Of a DNA stretch of 64,000 nucleotides, positions 28,446-38,532 are shown in pieces. The notes under the pieces are model-generated. The model was not told the DNA's origin and did no database searches. It saw only the letters and a program-made list of their open reading frames with translations. The stretch covers positions 1 to 64,000 of the forward strand of contig NZ_VMNW02000004.1 in the NCBI RefSeq assembly GCF_007713735.2. Direction: 5' to 3'. The position numbers and the translations under genes are program-made. Numbering within the stretch: position 1 is the stretch's first letter; every line of letters begins with the position of its first letter. Origin of the DNA: Amycolatopsis acidicola. Lineage in GTDB: Bacteria > Actinomycetota > Actinomycetes > Mycobacteriales > Pseudonocardiaceae.

Positions 28446-29429
28446 CTATGGGAAACGGCCGTGCTCCGTGACCACCGCTAACACCAGTTCCGCTGGCGTG
28501 ACGTCGAAGGCCGGATTGAACGCCTTCGCGCCCGCGGGCGCGACCGGGGTACCCCCGGCGGAGGTCACCTCCGCGTCGGCCCGCTCCTCGAGGACGATCC
28601 CGGCGCCGTCCGGCAGCTCGGCGTCCACAGTGGACTGTGGTGCCACGACGACGAACGGGACGCCGTGCCGGTCGGCGGCCAGCGCGAGCGGGTACGTCCC
28701 GATCTTGTTGGCCACGTCCCCGTTCGCGGCGATCCGGTCCGCCCCGACGACGACGCAGTCCACCATCCCGCGCGCGATCGCCGACGCCGCGGCGGAGTCG
28801 GGCAGCACCCGGTACGGCACCCCGGCCTCGGCCAGTTCCCACGCCGTGAGCCGGGAACCCTGCAGCAGCGGGCGGGTTTCGTCGGCGAGCACGTACTCGA
28901 TCTGCCCCGCTTCGTGGAGATGCCAGACCACACCGAGCGCGGTGCCCCAGCCGACCGTCGCGAGCCTGCCCGCGTTGCAGTGCGTCAGCAGCCGGAGCGG
29001 GCGCCGCGGGCAGCGGGCGAGGATCAGTTCGGCGGCGTTCGCGGACGCCTGCCGGTTGGTCCGTTCGTCTTCGTCGAGTACGGCTTTCGCCTCAGCCAGC
29101 ACGCTTTCCGGCCCGCCGGGCAGTTTCGCCAGCGCCCGCCGCACGCCCCACCCGAGGTTGACCGCCGTGGGCCTGGCGCGCGCGACCCGCTCCGCGTCGG
29201 CCTCCACCGCGCCGACGTCTCCGCCGTGCCGCAACGCCGACAGCGCGACACCGAGCGCTCCGGCCGCGCCCAGCGCCGGGGCGCCGCGCACGGCGAGCCG
29301 CTGGATCGCGGAAATCAGCTCGTCCACGGTCTCCAGCCGCAGCAGCCGGAACTCCCGTGGCAGCGCGGTCTGGTCGATGATCACCACGGCGCCGTCGGCC
29401 CAGTCGATGGTTCGCTGCATGCTCCCCAT
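28446..29429 (-). CDS. mtnA: S-methyl-5-thioribose-1-phosphate isomerase
   Basis: Isomerises methylthioribose-1-phosphate to methylthioribulose-1-phosphate in methionine salvage. The 327-residue protein has the substrate-loop RGAPALGAAG, the catalytic-Cys segment THCNAG and the catalytic-Asp segment GADRIAANGDVANKIGTY. Start is ATG 29429 or ATG 29420. Other salvage genes are not adjacent. It diverges from the TrpB2 operon across 40 bp, so both promoters share that space. Confidence 0.94.
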   Translation of the reverse strand: MGSMQRTIDWADGAVVIIDQTALPREFRLLRLETVDELISAIQRLAVRGAPALGAAGALGVALSALRHGGDVGAVEADAERVARARPTAVNLGWGVRRALAKLPGGPESVLAEAKAVLDEDERTNRQASANAAELILARCPRRPLRLLTHCNAGRLATVGWGTALGVVWHLHEAGQIEYVLADETRPLLQGSRLTAWELAEAGVPYRVLPDSAAASAIARGMVDCVVVGADRIAANGDVANKIGTYPLALAADRHGVPFVVVAPQSTVDAELPDGAGIVLEERADAEVTSAGGTPVAPAGAKAFNPAFDVTPAELVLAVVTEHGRFP

Positions 29430-29469
29430 TGAACTCGACGGCGGCCCCGCCGGGGCTTAGCGTGGTTCG

Positions 29470-30828
29470 ATGACCGGTCGTACGAAGTATCTGCTGGACG
29501 AAGCGGACCTCCCGACGCGCTGGTACAACGTCGTCGCGGACCTCGCCGAGCCGCCGCCCCCGCCCCTGCACCCCGGCACCGGTGAACCGGTCGGGCCCGA
29601 CGACCTCGCCCCGCTGTTCCCCCAGGCGCTCATCGCGCAGGAGGTCACTGCGGATCGTTATGTCGATATCCCCGAAGAGGTGCTCGACGTCTACCGCCTC
29701 TGGCGCCCGTCGCCGCTGTACAGGGCGCGCAGGCTGGAGAAGGCGCTCGGCACCCCGGCGCGGATCTACTACAAGTACGAGGGCGTCAGCCCGGTCGGCT
29801 CGCACAAGCCGAACACCGCCGTGCCACAGGCTTTCTACAACGCGGCCGAGGGCGTGCGGCGGCTGACGACGGAGACCGGCGCCGGGCAGTGGGGCAGCGC
29901 GCTCGCGTTCGCGTCCGCCACCTTCGGGCTCGAGTGCGAGGTCTGGCAGGTGCGTGCCTCCTACGACCAGAAGCCCTACCGCAAGATCATGATGGAGACC
30001 TTCGGCGCGAAGCTGCACCCGAGCCCGTCGGAGGAGACGGCGTCCGGCCGCGCGGTGCTGGCCGAGCACCCGGACTCCACGGGCAGCCTCGGCATCGCGA
30101 TCAGCGAGGCGGTGGAGAAGGCGGCGGCCGACCCGGACGCCCGCTACGCGCTGGGCAGCGTGCTCAACCACGTGCTGCTGCACCAGACGGTGATCGGCGA
30201 GGAGGCGCTCAAGCAGTTCGAGCTGGCGGAGGACACGCCGGACCTGATCGTCGGCTGCACCGGCGGCGGGTCGAACTTCGGCGGGCTCGCTTTCCCGTTC
30301 CTGCGGGAGAAACTCGCCGGCCGGATCGCGCCGGAGATCCTCGCGGTCGAGCCCTCGGCGTGCCCGTCGCTGACGAGGGGCAAGTACGCCTACGACTTCG
30401 GCGACACCGCCGGGCTCACCCCGCTGCTGAAGATGCACACCCTCGGCCACGAGTTCATCCCGGACCCGATCCACGCCGGTGGCCTGCGCTACCACGGGAT
30501 GTCGCCGCTGCTGTCGCACATCTACGAGCTGGGCCTGATCGGCGCGGTCGCGATCCCGCAGCAGGAATGCTTCGCCGCCGGGGTCCGCTTCGCCCGCAGC
30601 GAGGGCATCATCCCGGCGCCGGAGCCGACGCACGCGCTCGCCGCGTGCGTGCGAGAGGCGTTGCGCTGCAAGGAAACCGGGGAGGAGAAGGTGATACTGA
30701 CCGCGCTCTGCGGGCACGCGCACCTCGACCTGCCCGCGTATGCGGCGTACCTGTCCGGCGACATGGTGGACAACGAGCTGCCGGATTCCGTGCTGGCGGA
30801 GGCGCTCGCGAGCGTCCCGGCCGGGTGA
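29470..30828 (+). CDS. TrpB2-type tryptophan synthase beta-like PLP enzyme
   Basis: The 452-residue protein belongs to the long TrpB2 branch, which lacks the alpha-subunit interface and can make tryptophan from serine and indole (or related beta-replacement reactions) without TrpA. The PLP lysine is in GSHKPNTA, the phosphate-binding Gly-rich loop is [10 protein letters not shown], and the N-terminal WYNVVADL and [16 protein letters not shown] segments are typical of TrpB2. It begins a tightly packed set: its TGA overlaps the ATG of the alcohol dehydrogenase, which overlaps tryptophan 2,3-dioxygenase. That neighbourhood suggests indole or tryptophan metabolism rather than the housekeeping trp pathway. 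Confidence 0.92.
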   Translation: MTGRTKYLLDEADLPTRWYNVVADLAEPPPPPLHPGTGEPVGPDDLAPLFPQALIAQEVTADRYVDIPEEVLDVYRLWRPSPLYRARRLEKALGTPARIYYKYEGVSPVGSHKPNTAVPQAFYNAAEGVRRLTTETGAGQWGSALAFASATFGLECEVWQVRASYDQKPYRKIMMETFGAKLHPSPSEETASGRAVLAEHPDSTGSLGIAISEAVEKAAADPDARYALGSVLNHVLLHQTVIGEEALKQFELAEDTPDLIVGCTGGGSNFGGLAFPFLREKLAGRIAPEILAVEPSACPSLTRGKYAYDFGDTAGLTPLLKMHTLGHEFIPDPIHAGGLRYHGMSPLLSHIYELGLIGAVAIPQQECFAAGVRFARSEGIIPAPEPTHALAACVREALRCKETGEEKVILTALCGHAHLDLPAYAAYLSGDMVDNELPDSVLAEALASVPAG

Positions 30829-31775
30829 TGCGCGCCTGGAGAGTGTCCCGGCCCGGGCTGCGGGAGGAGGACGAGCCCGTCCCCGAGCCGGGCGAGGGCG
30901 AGCTGCTGGTGAAGGTGCTCGCGTGCGGGGTCTGCCGGACGGATCTGCACGTGACGGAGGGCGATCTGCCGACGCACCGGCCGGCGGTCGTGCCGGGGCA
31001 CGAGGTGGTCGGCGAGGTCGTCGGGACCGGCGAGCGGGTCGGCATCGCGTGGCTGCGGTACACCTGCGGGGTGTGCCGCTTCTGCCGCCGTGGCGCGGAA
31101 AACCTGTGCCCCGAGTCGCGCTACACGGGTTGGGACGCCGATGGCGGCTACGCCGAGTACGCCGTGGTCCCGGAGGCGTACGCGTATCCGTTGCCCGAGG
31201 GCTATTCCGACGTCGAGCTGGCGCCGCTGTTGTGCGCGGGCATCATCGGCTACCGCGCGCTGCGCCGCGCCGCGCTGCCCGAGGGCGGGCGGCTCGGCAT
31301 CTACGGCTTCGGCGCCAGCGCGCACCTGGCCGCGCAGGTCGCGATCGCGGAAGGCGCCGAGGTGCACGTGTTCACGCGCAGCGCCAAGGCCCGTGAGCTG
31401 GCGCTGGAACTCGGGGCCGCCTCGGCGGGTTCGGTGGCCGAGCCGGGCTCGCTCGACTCGGCCGTCCTGTTCGCGCCCGCGGGCGAGCTCGTGCCGCCCG
31501 CGTTGGAGGCGCTCGATCGGGGCGGAACCCTTGCGGTGGCGGGTATCCATCTGTCCGACGTGCCGGTGCTGAACTACCAGCGGCACCTGTTCCAGGAACG
31601 TCAGCTGCGCAGCGTCGCCTCGAACACCCGCGAGGACGGCCGCGGCTTCCTGGACTTCGCCGCACGCCACCGGCTCCGGATCACCACGCGGCCGTACTCG
31701 CTGAAGGCCGCCGACACGGCGCTGGCCGATCTGGCGGGCGGGCGCGTCACGGGCGCGGCGGTGCTCGTGCCATGA
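30828..31775 (+). CDS. Zinc-dependent alcohol dehydrogenase
   Basis: A 315-residue medium-chain dehydrogenase. Catalytic-zinc ligands are expected at Cys36 (GVCRTDLH) and His58/Glu59 (GHEVVGEVV). The structural-zinc lobe has Cys80, 83, 86 and 94. The cofactor fold follows with [16 protein letters not shown], slightly unlike the usual GLGGVG. It is a little shorter than typical family members (about 340). The ATG overlaps the TrpB2 stop by 1 bp and the gene overlaps the dioxygenase by 4 bp. The substrate is unknown; an indole-derived alcohol or aldehyde would fit the operon but is inference. Confidence 0.88.
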   Translation: MRAWRVSRPGLREEDEPVPEPGEGELLVKVLACGVCRTDLHVTEGDLPTHRPAVVPGHEVVGEVVGTGERVGIAWLRYTCGVCRFCRRGAENLCPESRYTGWDADGGYAEYAVVPEAYAYPLPEGYSDVELAPLLCAGIIGYRALRRAALPEGGRLGIYGFGASAHLAAQVAIAEGAEVHVFTRSAKARELALELGAASAGSVAEPGSLDSAVLFAPAGELVPPALEALDRGGTLAVAGIHLSDVPVLNYQRHLFQERQLRSVASNTREDGRGFLDFAARHRLRITTRPYSLKAADTALADLAGGRVTGAAVLVP

Positions 31776-32506
31776 GCGAAGATCCGTCGCTGACGTACAC
31801 GTCGTACTTGGCGCTGAACGAAATTCTCGGCGCGCAGCGGCCGCGTTCGGCCGAGCACGACGAGATGCTGTTCATCGTCATCCACCAGGTCTACGAGCTG
31901 TGGTTCAAACAGCTCCTGCACGAGCTGGCCTTCCTGCAGCGCTGCCTCGCCGACGGCGACACCGCCCACGCCATCCGCACCCTGCGCCGGATCCTGACCG
32001 TGCTCAAGGTGGTGGTGGCGCAGATCGACGTACTGGAGACGATGACGCCCGGCCAGTTCACCAGCTTCCGAGCACGGCTCGACGCGGCGAGTGGCTTCCA
32101 GTCCGCGCAGTTCCGTGAGCTGGAAGCGGTGCTGGGGCGGCGCTCTTTCGCGCACTTCCCGGCGGACCCGCAGGCCAGGGCCCGGATCGAGGCCGCCATG
32201 TCCAGGCCCTCGCTGTTCGACTCGTTCCTGACCTACCTCGCGGGCGAGGGGTACGACATCGCGGGCGACAGGCGTCAGCTGCTGCTTCGCGTCTACCGCG
32301 ACGATGCGGGTCCGGCGGTGGTCGCGGAGCATCTCGTGGACCTCGACGAGGGGATCCAGGAATGGCGCTACCGGCACGTCAAGATGGTGGAGCGCACGAT
32401 CGGTGACAAGTCCGGCACCGGCGGTTCCTCCGGCGCCGGCTACCTGCGGGAAACGTTGTTCCGGCCCGTTTTCGCGGAACTCTGGGCGGTGCGGGCGGAC
32501 CTGTGA
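31772..32506 (+). CDS. kynA: Tryptophan 2,3-dioxygenase
   Basis: Heme enzyme that opens the indole ring of L-tryptophan to N-formylkynurenine. The 244-residue protein shows the family segments [35 protein letters not shown] and [22 protein letters not shown], whose histidine is the expected heme ligand. The start codon overlaps the dehydrogenase stop by 4 bp. No kynurenine formamidase or kynureninase gene follows, so the product must be used by enzymes encoded elsewhere. Confidence 0.94.
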   Translation: MSEDPSLTYTSYLALNEILGAQRPRSAEHDEMLFIVIHQVYELWFKQLLHELAFLQRCLADGDTAHAIRTLRRILTVLKVVVAQIDVLETMTPGQFTSFRARLDAASGFQSAQFRELEAVLGRRSFAHFPADPQARARIEAAMSRPSLFDSFLTYLAGEGYDIAGDRRQLLLRVYRDDAGPAVVAEHLVDLDEGIQEWRYRHVKMVERTIGDKSGTGGSSGAGYLRETLFRPVFAELWAVRADL

Positions 32507-32625
32507 GTGTGGGACGCTACCGGTAGGGCACCGACGCGGGGATGATCTTCCCGTCGCCCGCCGACAACTCCATCCACGGTCAGGCGCCACAAGCGTCCTG
32601 CCCGATCCGAAAGGGAGCCACCACC

Positions 32626-33699
32626 TTGACCGAAGGTGTATTCGGCCGGGAAACCGGCCATGAGCAGGTCGTGCACTGCCAGGATCCGGTGACCGGCCTG
32701 AAGGCGATCATCGCCGTCTACTCCACCGCGCTGGGCCCCGCGCTCGGCGGCACCAGGTTCTACCCGTACGCCCGTGAGGAAGACGCGCTGACCGACGTGC
32801 TCGCGCTGTCGAAGGGCATGGCCTACAAGAACGCGCTCGCCGGGCTCGACCTCGGCGGCGGCAAGGCCGTCATCATCGGAGATCCCGCCAAGGACAAGAG
32901 CGAGGCGCTGCTGCGCGCCTACGGCCGGTTCGTGCAGTCGCTCGGCGGCCGCTACATCACGGCCTGCGACGTGGGCACCTACGTGGCCGACATGGACGTG
33001 GTGGCGCGCGAGACGAAGTACGTCACCGGCCGTTCCCCCGACGACGGCGGCGCCGGCGATTCCTCCGTGCTCACCGCTTTCGGCGTCTTCCAGGGCATGC
33101 GCGCGGCGGCCGGGCACCGGTGGGGCACCACGGACCTGGCGGGCAGGCGGGTCGGTGTCTCCGGCGTCGGCAAGGTCGGGTTCATCCTCGTCGGGCACCT
33201 CGTGGACGCGGGCGCGCACGTGGTGGTCACCGACGTGTCCGGCGCGGCGATCGACAGGGTCAGGGCGGCGCATCCCGGCGTCGAGGTGGTGCCGGACGCG
33301 GAAACGCTGGTCCGCACCCCGCTGGACGTCTTCGCCCCGTGCGCGCTCGGCGGCGCGCTGAACGACGAGACGGTCCCGGTGCTGGCAACGGAAATCGTTT
33401 GCGGAGCGGCGAACAACCAGCTGGCGCATCCGGGTGTGGAGAAGCAGCTCGTGGATCGCGGGATCCTCTACGCGCCCGACTACCTGGTGAACGCGGGCGG
33501 CGTGATCCAGGTGAGCGACGAGCTGCACGGGTTCGACTTCGCCCGCGCGAAACGCAAGGCCACCGCCATCTTCGACACCACGAAGGCCGTGTTCGCGCTC
33601 GGCGACGCGGAGGGCGTGCCGCCTGCCACGGCGGCGGACAGGCTCGCCGAACGGCGGATGTCCGAGGTCGGCAGGCTGCGGAGCATCCTGCTGCCCTGA
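32626..33699 (+). CDS. vdh: Valine/leucine dehydrogenase (Glu/Leu/Phe/Val dehydrogenase family)
   Basis: NAD-dependent oxidative deamination of branched-chain amino acids. The 357-residue protein closely follows the Streptomyces valine-dehydrogenase pattern: [14 protein letters not shown], the catalytic-lysine segment [30 protein letters not shown], and the NAD fold GVSGVGKVG. The TTG at 32626 is preceded by AAGGGAG and starts where homology-like sequence begins. An in-frame ATG at 32542 would add 28 residues with weaker codon bias. A strong terminator follows directly. Confidence 0.9.
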   Translation: MTEGVFGRETGHEQVVHCQDPVTGLKAIIAVYSTALGPALGGTRFYPYAREEDALTDVLALSKGMAYKNALAGLDLGGGKAVIIGDPAKDKSEALLRAYGRFVQSLGGRYITACDVGTYVADMDVVARETKYVTGRSPDDGGAGDSSVLTAFGVFQGMRAAAGHRWGTTDLAGRRVGVSGVGKVGFILVGHLVDAGAHVVVTDVSGAAIDRVRAAHPGVEVVPDAETLVRTPLDVFAPCALGGALNDETVPVLATEIVCGAANNQLAHPGVEKQLVDRGILYAPDYLVNAGGVIQVSDELHGFDFARAKRKATAIFDTTKAVFALGDAEGVPPATAADRLAERRMSEVGRLRSILLP

Positions 33700-33703
33700 T
33701 CCC

Positions 33704-33747
33704 CGAACGGTTGCGGCGCCTGGCTTTCCCGGCGCCGCAACCGTTCG
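33704..33747 (+). terminator. Terminator hairpin after the valine dehydrogenase gene
   Basis: A perfect 17-bp stem (33704-33720 CGAACGGTTGCGGCGCC with 33731-33747) around a 10-nt loop, 4 bp after the stop codon. There is no long T run directly, though TGTTCTTGAAT follows a few bases later. It can serve both strands between vdh and the convergent DUF5302 gene. Confidence 0.85.
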
Positions 33748-33862
33748 CGGTGTTCTTGAATATCGGTCAAGCGGTGGGAAGTCCCTGCCGCGCAACAAGA
33801 TCGCGATCCGCGGATGCGGATCCGTAGCGGCTTTCCCGCCGCGTCAGCGGAAGTGAAACGTC

Positions 33863-34048
33863 CTATCCGGACTTACGGCGGAACGTGCGCTTGTTGGCCG
33901 CCGGCCCTTGCGCGTGCTGGTTCTTGGCGCCGCCGTCCTCGTGCGGGTTGCCGGAACGGTTGTGTGCCTGCTTACGTTCCAGTGCCGCGCGGAACTTTCG
34001 TTTGAGATCGTCCTCGGGATCGCCGGACGGGGGCGGAGTATCGGGCAT
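33863..34048 (-). CDS. DUF5302 family small protein
   Basis: A 61-residue hydrophilic, highly charged protein (MPDTPPPSGDPEDDLKRKFR, with QAHNRSGNPHEDGG later and ending RTFRRKSG) matching the actinobacterial DUF5302 pattern of an acidic N-terminus followed by a basic, Gly/Asn-rich tail. Function unknown. It is convergent with vdh and divergent from the TetR gene, whose start is 130 bp away. Confidence 0.85.
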   Translation of the reverse strand: MPDTPPPSGDPEDDLKRKFRAALERKQAHNRSGNPHEDGGAKNQHAQGPAANKRTFRRKSG

Positions 34049-34180
34049 GTCGGCCTCCAGGGTGCGCAAGACCCGCTCAGCCTGGCACGACGGCGACCGC
34101 TTGGCGAGTCGATTTCGCCACACCGCGGAGAAACTGGCAGCCTGCCAGTAACCGGCGAGAGAAAGGCTAGTGTTACCGCC

Positions 34181-34897
34181 ATGGCGAACTCTGCTGCGCT
34201 GCCCGGCCGCCCGCGTTCGCGGGACGCGGCGGGGCTGCCCGCCGTCACCCCGGCCCGCATCATCGATGCGGCGCTGGAGCTGACCGCGCGGCACGGCCTC
34301 TCCAACTGGACGCTTCGTCAGCTGGCCGGGGCTGTGGAGGCCTACCCGGCGGTGATCTACCACCACGTCGGCGACCGCGAGGCCGTGGTCACCGCCGTCG
34401 TGGACCGGGTGATCGGGATGTATCCGGTGCCGCCGGCGGAGCTGCACTGGCGCGAGTGGTTCCGCACGCTGTTCACCGAGCTGCGTGCCGTGCTGACCCA
34501 GTATCCCGGCGTGGCAAGGAGATTGTCGGTCGCGGGCCCGACGGTGCACGCCGCGGCCGAGACCGTGGACCGCGGTGTCCGGGTGCTGCAGGCGGCCGGG
34601 TTCGGCCACGACAGCCCGGTGGTCTACCGCTTCCTGTCCAACGCCGTCTGCCTGTTCGTCTCGGTCGAGGACGACCAGCGGAGCCAGCCGGAAGTGATCG
34701 CCCGCAACATCGCCGAGTGGAGCGGATACCGCGACAACGCCGAGCTGCCCGGGATGGCCGCGATGAGCCAGTCCGTGCACGAGCTGACCACCGACCCGGC
34801 CATCCGGGAGAACTACTTCGGCGACCTCTTCCAGTTCGCGATGGAGCGCTGCCTCGACGGCGTCGCCGCGAGGCTGGCCGTGGTCAAGGACAGGTGA
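34181..34897 (+). CDS. TetR-family transcriptional regulator
   Basis: A 238-residue regulator with an N-terminal TetR helix-turn-helix (TPARIIDAALELTARHGLS, then LRQLAGAVEAYPAVIYHHVGDR) and a C-terminal TetR_C-like ligand domain. The ATG at 34181 follows a short leader. The target is not evident. The divergent DUF5302 gene is the only close neighbour. The 3' end overlaps the VanW gene by 14 bp in convergent orientation. Confidence 0.85.
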   Translation: MANSAALPGRPRSRDAAGLPAVTPARIIDAALELTARHGLSNWTLRQLAGAVEAYPAVIYHHVGDREAVVTAVVDRVIGMYPVPPAELHWREWFRTLFTELRAVLTQYPGVARRLSVAGPTVHAAAETVDRGVRVLQAAGFGHDSPVVYRFLSNAVCLFVSVEDDQRSQPEVIARNIAEWSGYRDNAELPGMAAMSQSVHELTTDPAIRENYFGDLFQFAMERCLDGVAARLAVVKDR

Positions 34898-36671
34898 TCT
34901 TGGGCTGCGGGTTGTACCGCACCGTCCGGGTTTCGCGCTTCACTTCCCGGCCCGTGGCCGCGTCGCGCAGCACCCGGGTGTCGGTGGTGGTGAAGCCCGG
35001 CGCCCCGTTCGACGCGTGGCAGTTCTGGGCTGGGCCCGGCTTCTCCGTCGGGTCGACGGGGTTGACCCGTTGCCCCGGCACGGATTCGACCGTGTAACGC
35101 TTGGTGCCCCACAGCTTCACGGTGATCGACGACGGCGACCAGATCGTCTGGATGGCGATCCCGGTGTCGGAGTCGTTGGTGAACTTCAAGTCGATCACGC
35201 TGGAGCCGTCCGGGTTCTGGAAGACCGTCGCCTCGCGCGCCGCCGGGTACCGGCTGATGTAGTAGCTGTGCTCCTTGTGCCCGGCGTCCTTCATCCCGCC
35301 GAAGTACGCCGCGTTGTACAGCGTGGTGGCGAACTGGGAGATCCCGCCGCCGACCTCGCGCCCCGGCGCGCCGTTCTCGATCACGCCCGCTTCGACGTAG
35401 CCCTGCGGCGCCCCGCGCGGGCCGGTGAACCCGTTGAGGCTGAAGGTTTCCCCCGGTTTGACGATGGCGCCGTTCACCTTCGCCGCCACCGTGCGGATGT
35501 TCACCCCGGAGTCGGCCGCGAAGCCGCCGGTGGTGAACTCGCCGACCACTTCCTTGATGCCGAGCCCGTTGGCCTGCTCGGTGGTGACCTTCGCGGGCGC
35601 GTTGACGTACTTCGCCGTCAGCTCACGCTGCCCGCCCTGCTTCAGCAGATCCGGGAGCGGTTGCAGCGTCGGATCCCAGTCCACGCCCTTGCCGTCCACC
35701 GAGGGCTCCACCGACGGTTTGCCGCCGGAGAACACGACCTGCGCGTCCTTGCCCTGTTTCTCGGTGGATTTCAGTTGCGGCGCCGCGGCTTCGACGATTT
35801 TCGCATTGTCCACTTTGGGCACCAGCGCACCGTCGACGGGCTCGAACCGCAGCGCGGTGGCGATCGCGGCCGGTGCCACCTTCGCGTCCGCGCCCTCGCC
35901 GTGGATCAGCACGGGGCCGGACACGGCGGGCTCGGCGTACTCGTGCAATGCCTTCTGCACGACCTCCGACGTGATCGTCACCGGGGTCTGCTGCACCGGC
36001 AGCTCCACCGGACGGCCCGAGGCCCAGTGTTCGAGCATCGCGCCGGTGGCCGCGTCGACGTTCAGGACCTGGCCCTGTTTCGGTTCCACCGCAAGGGGTT
36101 TCGCGCCCTCGAAGCGGATCCCGCCCTCGGCGGGTTCGCGGTCCACCTTGGCGCGCAGGTTTTCCAGCGTGTTGGCCAGCTGGGCGCGATCGCCCTGGGT
36201 GACCACGCCGACCTCGCGGCTGGTGAAGAACGACGTGATCCGGGTGAACGGGTTCGCGGGCTGCGCGCCCGCCTGGTCCAAAGTGGACGCCCAGTCCAGT
36301 GACAGCCCGGCGCGTGCCGGTTCGACCGTGGTGTGCACGTCCCCGGCCGTGACCGCCACCGGCTGGGAAAGCCGCGGGCCGATCTGCTCGCGCAGCCGCT
36401 CCTCGGCGTCGGCCCGCTTGAGCCCGCCGACGTCGACCCCGGCCACCGTCACCCCCCGCGGGACGTTGCCCTGGCTGACCAGCAGATCCACGGCGTAGAG
36501 CGCGACGAACACGCCCAGCACGGAGCCCGCGATGATGGCGGCCCGGCGCAGCGTGCGGTTCGGGCGCTTCGGCGCGGGGTCGGGCTCGACCTTCGGCAGG
36601 ACCTCGGTGACGGGCTCGAGGAGGTCGGTCTGCTCGGGATCGGTCGTGGGCCACCCAGGCTCGTGCGGCAC
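34884..36671 (-). CDS. VanW-family membrane-anchored protein with peptidoglycan-binding repeats
   Basis: A 595-residue protein. A cytoplasmic Pro-rich N-terminus of about 45 residues precedes a single membrane helix (AAIIAGSVLGVFVALYAVDL). Two YoaR/PG_binding_4-like domains follow, then a VanW domain (NIRTVAAKVNGAIVKPGETF and VGGGISQFATTLYNAAYFGG) and a C-terminal YVESVPG-type tail. The GTG at 36671 has GGAGGAA upstream. It is likely extracytoplasmic and cell-wall associated. VanW domains occur near vancomycin-resistance genes in some bacteria, but this single-gene form is common in actinomycetes and does not itself imply resistance. Confidence 0.9.
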   Translation of the reverse strand: MPHEPGWPTTDPEQTDLLEPVTEVLPKVEPDPAPKRPNRTLRRAAIIAGSVLGVFVALYAVDLLVSQGNVPRGVTVAGVDVGGLKRADAEERLREQIGPRLSQPVAVTAGDVHTTVEPARAGLSLDWASTLDQAGAQPANPFTRITSFFTSREVGVVTQGDRAQLANTLENLRAKVDREPAEGGIRFEGAKPLAVEPKQGQVLNVDAATGAMLEHWASGRPVELPVQQTPVTITSEVVQKALHEYAEPAVSGPVLIHGEGADAKVAPAAIATALRFEPVDGALVPKVDNAKIVEAAAPQLKSTEKQGKDAQVVFSGGKPSVEPSVDGKGVDWDPTLQPLPDLLKQGGQRELTAKYVNAPAKVTTEQANGLGIKEVVGEFTTGGFAADSGVNIRTVAAKVNGAIVKPGETFSLNGFTGPRGAPQGYVEAGVIENGAPGREVGGGISQFATTLYNAAYFGGMKDAGHKEHSYYISRYPAAREATVFQNPDGSSVIDLKFTNDSDTGIAIQTIWSPSSITVKLWGTKRYTVESVPGQRVNPVDPTEKPGPAQNCHASNGAPGFTTTDTRVLRDAATGREVKRETRTVRYNPQPKITCP

Positions 36672-36760
36672 GGCTCTTCCTCCAGGTCCGGGAAACGGAC
36701 AACCGGGATGAAGGTTACGTGCGCGGTGCACCGCGGCCCGATTCGGGTAGACCTGTGGGC

Positions 36761-37261
36761 ATGCGGTTACTGATCGTCGCGGACACGCACGTGCCCAAGC
36801 GCGCCCGCGCGCTGCCGGACGAGGTCTGGCGCCACGCCGAATCCGCCGACGTCGTCGTGCACGCGGGCGACTGGGTCGAACTGTCGCTGCTGGACGAGTT
36901 CGAGGCCCGCTCGAAACGCCTGATCGGCGTCTACGGCAACAACGACGGCCCGGAGCTGCGAGCCCGGCTGCCCGAGGTCGCGCGGGCGGAGCTGGACGGG
37001 CTGCGGCTGGCCGTGGTGCATGAGACCGGCGCGGCGACGGGCCGGGAGAAGCGCTGCGCGGAGCAGTTCCCGGACGCCGACGTGCTCGTGTTCGGGCACA
37101 GTCACATCCCGTGGGACACGGTGGCGGACAACGGTTTGCGCCTGCTCAACCCTGGTTCGCCGACCGACCGCAGGCGGCAGCCGGAGTGCACGTACCTGAC
37201 CGCGTCGATCGAACGCGGCGAGCTGACCGACGTAGAGTTGCACGGCCTGCCGCGGCGCTGA
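36761..37261 (+). CDS. YfcE/MJ0936-type metallophosphoesterase
   Basis: A 166-residue calcineurin-like phosphodiesterase. Metal-ligand motifs in order are DTHVPK, HAGDWV, GNNDG, VVHE and GHSHIP, then NPGSP. The ATG at 36761 starts exactly at the first beta strand. Family members hydrolyse cyclic or bis-phosphodiesters; the physiological substrate is unknown. It is divergent from the VanW gene and ends 14 bp before the convergent reductase-like gene. Confidence 0.92.
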   Translation: MRLLIVADTHVPKRARALPDEVWRHAESADVVVHAGDWVELSLLDEFEARSKRLIGVYGNNDGPELRARLPEVARAELDGLRLAVVHETGAATGREKRCAEQFPDADVLVFGHSHIPWDTVADNGLRLLNPGSPTDRRRQPECTYLTASIERGELTDVELHGLPRR

Positions 37262-37275
37262 TCGCCCCGGCGCGC

Positions 37276-38448
37276 TCAGGGCGCGACGCGGAACATCATC
37301 CCGGCGTCGACGAGCCGGGCCAGCAGCGCGTCACCCATCGCGGCGGCGGTGGTGACCTGCCCGGCGATCGGCTTGAGGTCGTCGAAAGCCAGGCACAGTC
37401 CGGATTCGCCGAGCATCTTCGCCGTCTCGCCGTAGCCGGGGTCGCCGCCGGCCACTTCGGTGACCACGCGTTTCCCGCCGCCCTCGCCGAGGAAGCGCAC
37501 CTTGAACCAGGCGCGCTCACGCTCCTCCTCGGTCGGGCCCTCACCGGGTTTGCGGATGTTGGCCAGCGCCCGGCGGGCGGGCGGCACCTGGGCCAGTACG
37601 ACGATGGCGGCCAGTCCCGCGGCCGCGCCGATGACCGTCGGTAAGCGCTTCACCGAGGCGAAGTGGCGGTAGGAGAAGTCAGGCCCGTAGGCATCCAGCA
37701 GCGCGGCCGAGCGCGCGACGATCTGCGGGTCGATGGTGGTCAGCGGTACCTGCCAGCGGCCGTCTTTGGCGTCGCGGTGCGGTTTCCCGATGATCGCGCG
37801 CACCCGGCGGCCCGCCGGTTTCGGCTCGGCCTTCGCCCGTTCCCGCGCCGCGCGAGCCATCGGCAGCAGGCGCGCGGCGGCTGTCAGCGCGGAGTTGTAG
37901 GTGCCGCCGGAGAAGGTGCCGCCCACCCGGACGTGCCCGCTGATCCGGATCGGGGTGTCCTTCGGCAGGTGTTTGAGCGTGTAGAAGACGCCGAGGTCGT
38001 AGGGGATGGAGTCGAACCCCGCGGCGTGGATGATCCGCGCGCCGGTCTGCTGGGCCTTGGCGTGGTAGCGGACGTACATCTTGTCGAAGAACTCCGGCTC
38101 GCCGCACAGGTCGAGGTAGTCCGTGCCCGCGTCCGCGCAGGCCGCGACGAGCGGCTCGCCGTATTCGACGTAGGGCCCGACGGTGGTGATGACGACCCGA
38201 GCGGCCCGGGCCACGTCGCGAAGCGAGTCCGGCTTCGTGATGTCGGCCTGCAGCAGGTCGAGCTCCGCGCACCGGGGCTCGATCGCCGCGAGTTTCTCGC
38301 GGAGCGCCTCCAGCTTCGCCGGGTCGCGCCCGGCCAATGCCCACCGGCACGACTCGGGCGCGTTTCTGGCGAGGTACTCCGCGGTCAGCCCGCCGGTGAA
38401 GCCGGTCGCGCCGAACAGGACCAGGTCGTAGCCGCGCTGCTCTGCCAT
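37276..38448 (-). CDS. Saccharopine-dehydrogenase-like (trans-acting enoyl reductase type) protein
   Basis: A 390-residue protein with an N-terminal NAD(P) Rossmann fold (LVLFGATGFTGGLTAEYL), the segment ITTVGPYVEYGEPLVAACA and AAGFDSIPYDLGV. These fit actinobacterial trans-acting enoyl reductases and related lipid-modifying saccharopine-dehydrogenase homologues. A hydrophobic stretch around residue 275 (VIGAAAGLAAIVVLAQ) may contact the membrane. I start at ATG 38448; an ATG four codons upstream (38460) is equally possible. It diverges from the MaoC gene. The exact substrate cannot be told. Confidence 0.82.
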   Translation of the reverse strand: MAEQRGYDLVLFGATGFTGGLTAEYLARNAPESCRWALAGRDPAKLEALREKLAAIEPRCAELDLLQADITKPDSLRDVARAARVVITTVGPYVEYGEPLVAACADAGTDYLDLCGEPEFFDKMYVRYHAKAQQTGARIIHAAGFDSIPYDLGVFYTLKHLPKDTPIRISGHVRVGGTFSGGTYNSALTAAARLLPMARAARERAKAEPKPAGRRVRAIIGKPHRDAKDGRWQVPLTTIDPQIVARSAALLDAYGPDFSYRHFASVKRLPTVIGAAAGLAAIVVLAQVPPARRALANIRKPGEGPTEEERERAWFKVRFLGEGGGKRVVTEVAGGDPGYGETAKMLGESGLCLAFDDLKPIAGQVTTAAAMGDALLARLVDAGMMFRVAP

Positions 38449-38532
38449 GCGGGCCACCATACCGGGAGTATGTACTCGCCAGTAGATCCCGGCCCGCCCC
38501 GGATCGAAGGACTTTCATGGCAGGCTCGCGGT

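Noticed and set aside
34884..36671. Vancomycin-resistance locus
   Set aside because: Only a VanW-domain protein is present, with no vanHAX or two-component genes. Such proteins are common in actinomycetes.
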